NCBI GenBank assembly: GCA_003220905.1
Contig: QHTS01000054.1
Location: 2,821 to 12,631, forward strand
Origin: Gemmatimonadota bacterium
GTDB taxonomy: Bacteria; Gemmatimonadota; Gemmatimonadetes; Gemmatimonadales; GWC2-71-9
Length of the DNA: 9,811 nucleotides
Direction of reading: 5' to 3'
The notes below the pieces were generated by a model. It did no database searches and was not told the origin of the DNA. It saw only the letters and a list, made by a program, of their open reading frames with translations. Below, one piece after another: positions 6,197 through 9,811 of this stretch. A program made the position numbers and the translations under genes. Positions within the stretch are counted from its first letter, which is position 1. The number at the start of each line of letters is the position of its first letter.

Positions 6197-7006
6197 TCAG
6201 CCGAGCGCCCGCTTCGTTGCATCGTAGCCAGCCTTCAGGAATCTCTCCGCAGCGTCAACAGCAAATGTCGCCTCCCGCTCGGCCACGGCCCGCACGACGA
6301 CCAGCCGGGGCGCGTCCTTGGGCCACATTGCGATGGCGCGCTCCGTCTGCGCCGCCATCATGACCCGGATGGCTTCGCCGTGCGCCCGCACGAGCGGCGG
6401 GATCGCGGCCTTTTTCGCCGCTGGCGGCTCGTCGAATCCAGGCCCTACGTCCACCGCCACCACCAGATCCGCCGCGATCCGCCGCGCCACGTCGATCGGC
6501 ACCACGGCCCGCAGGCCGCCATCCCCGAGCCGGCGTCCGTCGATCGCCTCGGGCGGCAGATAGAGCGGCAGCGCGCAGGAGGCGTACAGGGCGTCGACGA
6601 GCGGTGCGTCCTGGCCGAGCGCGCCGAGCAGCACCAGCTCTCCCGAATCGAGGTCCGTCGCCGTGACCGTGAGGGGGATCTGCAGGTCGGCGAAACGCCC
6701 GGCGGGAACGAGGCGCGCGATCGTGCGCTTCAGCGGCTCGGGCTTCAAGATGTTCCCGGCGAACACACCCTTCGCGAGCGACCAGGCGTCGAGGGCGGCG
6801 AAGTCCTTCCTTTGAAGTGACAGCGCGATTTCGACCAGCCGGTCGTAGCTCGACCCGGCGGCGAACGCGGCGCCGATCACGCCGCCCATCGAGGTGCCGA
6901 CGATGTGAGAGGGCCGGAGACCGGCTTCGAGGAGTGCTTTCCACGCCCCCGCATGGGCGAGGCTCTTCGCTCCTCCACCACCAAACACCGCGACGACTCT
7001 ACTCAC
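6197..7006 (-). CDS. Patatin-like phospholipase / serine hydrolase
   Basis: Patatin-fold lipid acyl hydrolase of the bacterial RssA-like type, 269 residues from GTG 7006. The oxyanion-hole glycine run is VFGGGGAKSLAHAG (7-20), the nucleophile elbow GTSMG holds Ser39, and the Asp partner is in GDGG (Asp162). The glycine loop reads AKS where ARG is more usual. No signal peptide or membrane helix is evident, so it is probably cytoplasmic. The natural substrate is unknown; lysophospholipids or acyl esters are typical. The frame is open to an ATG at 7084, but that start would overlap the thioesterase gene by 86 nt. GTG 7006 overlaps it by 8 nt (GTGAGTAG) and puts the first beta strand at the N-terminus, as is usual in the family. 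No clear ribosome site decides between them. Confidence 0.85.
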   Translation of the reverse strand: MSRVVAVFGGGGAKSLAHAGAWKALLEAGLRPSHIVGTSMGGVIGAAFAAGSSYDRLVEIALSLQRKDFAALDAWSLAKGVFAGNILKPEPLKRTIARLVPAGRFADLQIPLTVTATDLDSGELVLLGALGQDAPLVDALYASCALPLYLPPEAIDGRRLGDGGLRAVVPIDVARRIAADLVVAVDVGPGFDEPPAAKKAAIPPLVRAHGEAIRVMMAAQTERAIAMWPKDAPRLVVVRAVAEREATFAVDAAERFLKAGYDATKRALG

Positions 7007-7484
7007 CGGCGCCCGTGTCGTATCTCCGATCCATGACTCGACTTGCGCGCCGTTTCGCCGCCCGGTCATACCTCCGCTTCTCATCGGCCGTCTCGGGCAC
7101 GATCGGCGGTACCGTGGTGGGCGTGCCCTTGTCGTCGAGCGCCACGTACGTCACGTAGCAGGAATTGGTGTGCCGGCGCACTCCCGTGAGCACGTTCTCG
7201 GCGATGATCTTGACGCCGACTTCCATCGACGTGCGGCCGGCGAAGTTGACGCGCGCGTAGGCGGTCAAGAGCTCGCCCACGTGGATCGGCTCCTTGAAGT
7301 CCACCTTGTCGACCGACACGGTGACGCACGGCTTCGAGGCGTGGCGGATCGCGGCCACGGCGGCCACCCGGTCCACGAGCGACAGGATCACACCCCCGAA
7401 CACGTTGCCCATGATGTTCGCGTGCTGCGGCATCATCAGCTCGGACATCACCGTCTCCGAATCGCGGGGATGCTTGGGCTGCAT
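6999..7484 (-). CDS. Hotdog-fold acyl-CoA thioesterase
   Basis: A 161-residue single-hotdog acyl-CoA hydrolase (YciA/ACOT type) that releases free fatty acid and CoA. Evidence: MMPQHANIMGNVFGGVILSLVD (17-38), with the Asn23, Gly30-Gly31 and Asp38 pattern used for catalysis and CoA binding in this family; VDKVDFKEPIHVGE (58-71); and NSCYVTYVALDDKG (107-120). The C-terminus from about 130 is charged (EKRRYDRAAKRRASR), as in family members with a basic tail. The ATG shares one base with the nadE stop (TGATG) and has GGTGGA 6 nt upstream, so it is translated together with nadE. Next to a patatin-like hydrolase it suggests acyl-chain turnover, which is inferred from adjacency only. Confidence 0.88.
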   Translation of the reverse strand: MQPKHPRDSETVMSELMMPQHANIMGNVFGGVILSLVDRVAAVAAIRHASKPCVTVSVDKVDFKEPIHVGELLTAYARVNFAGRTSMEVGVKIIAENVLTGVRRHTNSCYVTYVALDDKGTPTTVPPIVPETADEKRRYDRAAKRRASRVMDRRYDTGAGE

Positions 7485-9340
7485 CAGTAGTCCACCGGTC
7501 GCAGGTAGAATTCGCCGATCGCCGTCTGGGACATCATGGCCACGGTGGGGAGGCGGCGCTTCCAGTGCGTCGATTCGAGCCGCCCGGCGACCTTCGCCAC
7601 TTCCTCCGGTGTGAAGCCGCGCGCTACCACCTCCGCCGGCTTCATGCCGCGGATCAGATAGTAGAGAATGCGGTCGACCTTGTCGTAGCTGATGCCAAAG
7701 TCCCCTTCGGTCGTCTGCCCGGGGACGAGGTCGGGCGTGGGCGGCTTCCGGAGGATCACGTCGGGAACGCCCACGTGGCGCGCCAGGGCGCGCACCTGCG
7801 TCTTGAACAGGTCGCCCAGCGGGTTCACGGGCGGCGTGTCGTCGGCGTGCCAGGTGAAATAGCCGAGCAGCCGCTCCGACTTGTTGCTCGTCCCGATCGG
7901 CAGGGCTTTGTATTTCGCCGACAGGTCGAACAGCACGATCATGCGCTCGCGCGCCATCACGTTGCCGCGGCGCGTAGGATCGCCGTCCCCGTTCTGTTCC
8001 ACCTGGGAGAGATAGCCGTCGACCGCTGCGGTGATGTCGACCGTGACCGACTGGATCCCGAGCGTCTGGATCACGAGCAGCGCGTGGTCGAGGCTCTCCG
8101 GGGAGGAGGTCCGGTACGGCATCCGCACGCCGATCACGTTCTCCTTACCGAGTGCTTCAACCGCGAGGAAAGCCGTGAGCGACGAGTCCACGCCGCCCGA
8201 CAGCCCCACGATCCCCTTGGCGAACCCCCGGCGGCGGACGACTTCGTCCTTGAGAAACGACACGAGCCACCGCCGAGCCAAGTCTGCATCGATTTGCAGC
8301 GGGTCTCCTTCCTCCACCCCTCTCCCGACCACATGAATCTTGGGAGCAGGGAGCCGGGAGCCGGGAGCAGTGCCGTTGGTGGCGGGGTCAAACTTCACGA
8401 CGCTACGCTTGCGCTTCCCGCTCCCTGCTCCCCGCGCCCTGCTCCCCAAGTTCTTGACAAGATGTGGAAGATTGACTTCCAGATCCGCCAGCAGCGGAGC
8501 TTCCGCTCTCGCCCTCGTGATCTCCTCGAAATCGACGTCGTAGGTCAGCACCGCCTCCTCGAACAGGGGGCCGCGCAGCACGATCTCACCCGCCGGGCTC
8601 ACGACCACCGAGCCTCCAGGGAAGCCTTTTCCGCCCTCGAACCCCACCAGGCTCGCGAACCCCACCCACACGCCGTGCTCGTCCGCGATGCCCCGCAGGA
8701 TGCGCTCCCACCGCACCACGCTCGCCGGCAGCCGGGTCCCCTCCTCATCCATCCCCGTCCCGCGCGCCGGCGACGCGCTCGGCACGATCACGAGCTGGGC
8801 CCCCTGGAGCGCGGCGATGCTGCCCGAGAGCGAGTGCCACGCATCCTCGCAGATCAGGATCGCTGCCCGCCCCCAACGAGTGTCGAACGCCCGGATCTCG
8901 CGGCCGCGATCCACGAACCGCTCCTCGTCGAACACCCCGTACGTGGGGAGGAACACCTTGCGGTGCACGTGCTGGATACGGGGTGAGGCGCTACCGGGTG
9001 AGACGTTGCCGGGTGAGGCGTTGCCGAGGGAGGCGTAAAGACAAGAGTTGTAAAAGTGGTTCTGGAAGACTTCGTAGAACCCGATCGCGACGTCTAGTGG
9101 GCGGGCGCCCGCGGCCTCGTGCTCGACGGTGAGATCGCGGAACAACGTCCCTGCCGTCACCGCCACGTCCCGGACGCCCCCTTCGACGAAGTAGCCGGAG
9201 GTGGCGGTCTCGGGGAAGACCACCAGTTCCACCGGCGGGTCGAGCTTCGCGATCTGCGCCAGCACGCCGCCGATCTTCTGGAGATTGGCGCCGTAATCGC
9301 CCTTCGTGGGGCGGAGCTGCGCGATCGCGAGGCGAGGCAT
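7484..9340 (-). CDS. nadE: Glutamine-dependent NAD+ synthetase
   Basis: Final step of NAD biosynthesis: ATP-dependent amidation of nicotinate adenine dinucleotide with ammonia from glutamine. 618 residues in two domains. The N-terminal nitrilase-type glutaminase (about 1-290) has the triad Glu44 (FPET), Lys128 (HRKVFLPTYG) and Cys164 (LICEDAW). The C-terminal synthetase (about 340-618) has the PP-loop SGGVDS (381-386) and the substrate-binding segment PDLVPGQTTEGDFG. All key residues are present, so the enzyme looks functional. Two repeat-derived segments are unusual: a 15-bp tandem repeat encoding N-x-SPG units (residues about 101-120) just before the Lys128 strand, and inverted heptamer repeats encoding a basic, Gly/Pro-rich linker (about 297-334) between the domains. 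The ATG at 9340 has no Shine-Dalgarno site but has TATCTT 6 nt upstream. The permease gene ends 18 nt upstream; the thioesterase follows with a 1-nt overlap. Confidence 0.95.
   Translation of the reverse strand: MPRLAIAQLRPTKGDYGANLQKIGGVLAQIAKLDPPVELVVFPETATSGYFVEGGVRDVAVTAGTLFRDLTVEHEAAGARPLDVAIGFYEVFQNHFYNSCLYASLGNASPGNVSPGSASPRIQHVHRKVFLPTYGVFDEERFVDRGREIRAFDTRWGRAAILICEDAWHSLSGSIAALQGAQLVIVPSASPARGTGMDEEGTRLPASVVRWERILRGIADEHGVWVGFASLVGFEGGKGFPGGSVVVSPAGEIVLRGPLFEEAVLTYDVDFEEITRARAEAPLLADLEVNLPHLVKNLGSRARGAGSGKRKRSVVKFDPATNGTAPGSRLPAPKIHVVGRGVEEGDPLQIDADLARRWLVSFLKDEVVRRRGFAKGIVGLSGGVDSSLTAFLAVEALGKENVIGVRMPYRTSSPESLDHALLVIQTLGIQSVTVDITAAVDGYLSQVEQNGDGDPTRRGNVMARERMIVLFDLSAKYKALPIGTSNKSERLLGYFTWHADDTPPVNPLGDLFKTQVRALARHVGVPDVILRKPPTPDLVPGQTTEGDFGISYDKVDRILYYLIRGMKPAEVVARGFTPEEVAKVAGRLESTHWKRRLPTVAMMSQTAIGEFYLRPVDY
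8342..8447 (-). repeat. Inverted pair of heptamer repeats in the nadE linker
   Basis: The + strand has four GGGAGCN heptamers at 8342-8369. After 45 bp, an inverted set at about 8415-8447 reads as CCCGCTCCCTGCTCCCC and similar. The arms could form a GC-rich hairpin in the message. The region encodes the linker between the two nadE domains, where NLGSRARGAGSG and GTAPGSRLPAP are repeat-derived. The reading frame is preserved across both arms. Confidence 0.75.
8981..9035 (-). repeat. 15-bp tandem repeat in the nadE glutaminase domain
   Basis: Units GGGTGAGGCGTTGCC and close variants lie at 8981-8995, 8996-9010 and 9011-9025, with a degenerate fourth at 9026-9035. On the minus strand each unit encodes five residues (N-A/V-SPG type). 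The unit length is a multiple of three, so copy-number changes stay in frame. The repeat lies between the strands YNSCLYA and IQHVHRKV, normally a short turn in related enzymes. Confidence 0.85.
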
Positions 9341-9346
9341 GGGGGA

Positions 9347-9352
9347 AAGATA
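9347..9352 (-). promoter_or_regulatory. Putative -10 box (TATCTT) of nadE
   Basis: TATCTT on the minus strand fits TANNNT and ends 6 nt before the nadE ATG; the spacer is TCCCCC and no Shine-Dalgarno site is present. The predicted transcript would be leaderless or nearly so. No good -35 box is visible in the preceding permease end. Confidence 0.4.
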
Positions 9353-9358
9353 GGGCTT

Positions 9359-9811
9359 TCAGCCTGGGGACGGCGCCCCGCGATCGATCTTGACGGTCCA
9401 GCTCAACCCGTACGCCACGCCCAGCATCCCCAGCGCCCCGGCGACGAGCTTGGGCTGCGCCTGCGCCGTCCCCACAAGCAGCGCGGTGTAGACGGCGATG
9501 AACAACAGCGGCACCCCCGGATAGCCGGGCACGCTGAACGGCGCCGGCCCGTCACGCGCCCGCAGCCGGAACAGCGCGATCACGGCCCAGGAGTCGATCA
9601 CCAGGATCTGGACGATGGCGAGTCCCAGCAGCAACTCGAACGTCCCCGTGGTGGCGAGCGCGATGGCGAAGACGCCGATGAAGAGCATCGCCAGCCATGG
9701 CGTCCCGCCCGCATTGACTCGAGCGAGCGCAGCAGGTGCGAGGCCGTCGCGCGCCAGGCCGAACAGCACGCGCGGCGTCACGAACACGTTGCCGTTCAAG
9801 GACGCGAGCAC
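9359..9811 (-). CDS. APC-superfamily amino-acid permease, C-terminal part (cut by window edge)
   Basis: C-terminal 150 residues of an amino-acid/polyamine/organocation transporter in the inner membrane. The segment NGNVFVTPRVLFGLARDGLAP is the conserved loop of APC permeases, followed by NAGGTPWLAM and by PFSVPGYPGVPLLFI, a common signature before the last helices. Four membrane helices are visible (about residues 38-58, 61-82, 100-116 and 122-140). The first visible codon is GTG at the window edge; it is almost certainly internal, since the family has about 12 helices and the N-terminal two thirds are missing. The substrate cannot be told from this part. It lies 18 bp upstream of nadE on the same strand. 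Confidence 0.88.
   Translation of the reverse strand: MLASLNGNVFVTPRVLFGLARDGLAPAALARVNAGGTPWLAMLFIGVFAIALATTGTFELLLGLAIVQILVIDSWAVIALFRLRARDGPAPFSVPGYPGVPLLFIAVYTALLVGTAQAQPKLVAGALGMLGVAYGLSWTVKIDRGAPSPG

Noticed and set aside
5534..6820. Plus-strand frame across DUF2203, CBS and patatin-like genes
   Set aside because: It covers three well-supported minus-strand genes and shows no domain.
7007..7084. ATG at 7084 as start of the patatin-like gene
   Set aside because: It would overlap the thioesterase gene by 86 nt and add a non-conserved N-terminal tail; GTG 7006 is more likely, though not proven.
7565..8986. Long plus-strand frame opposite nadE
   Set aside because: His/Arg/Pro-rich antisense shadow; nadE on the other strand has every catalytic motif.

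Overview
The window reads as chromosomal DNA of a high-GC bacterium. The best fit is an uncultured Gemmatimonadota-type organism. That is an inference from the style of the large Ser/Thr kinase (GGGGMSRVF glycine loop, membrane region, then TPR repeats with a CxxC near the end), from start codons preceded by -10-like boxes instead of Shine-Dalgarno sites, and from the high GC. No 16S or other phylogenetic marker is present.

Left part (1-4921, + strand). The window opens inside a MutY-type adenine DNA glycosylase that ends right after its iron-sulfur loop. An unnamed palindromic repeat element (about 347-523) follows, then a 1422-residue membrane Ser/Thr kinase/TPR protein (533-4801). A second copy of the element (about 4794-4921) lies between the kinase and the convergent minus-strand cluster. 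The kinase gene holds a 1134-bp in-frame tandem duplication (997-2130 and 2131-3264) whose copies differ at only two positions that I can see. It repeats the C-terminal half of the kinase domain, the membrane segments and an extracytoplasmic-type domain.

Right part (4919-9811, - strand). Seven genes are packed head to tail with overlaps or gaps of no more than 18 bp. In transcription order they are an APC-family amino-acid permease (cut by the window edge), glutamine-dependent NAD+ synthetase (nadE), a hotdog acyl-CoA thioesterase, a patatin-like hydrolase, a CBS-domain protein, a DUF2203 protein and a four-helix membrane protein. TANNNT boxes 6 nt upstream of nadE and of the CBS gene suggest internal promoters giving leaderless transcripts. 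Genes inside each sub-operon instead start by overlap (TGATG, GTGAGTAG, ATGA), some with a Shine-Dalgarno-like site.

The most unusual content is repetitive. There are two copies of a directional palindromic element that supplies stop codons to three genes and possibly the kinase promoter. There are heptamer and 15-mer tandem repeats inside mutY and nadE. The kinase has the recent duplication, predicted to invert or frustrate its membrane topology. I see no CRISPR array, transposase, phage gene, tRNA or rRNA, and no recognisable defence system. No stretch over 300 bp lacks a gene.
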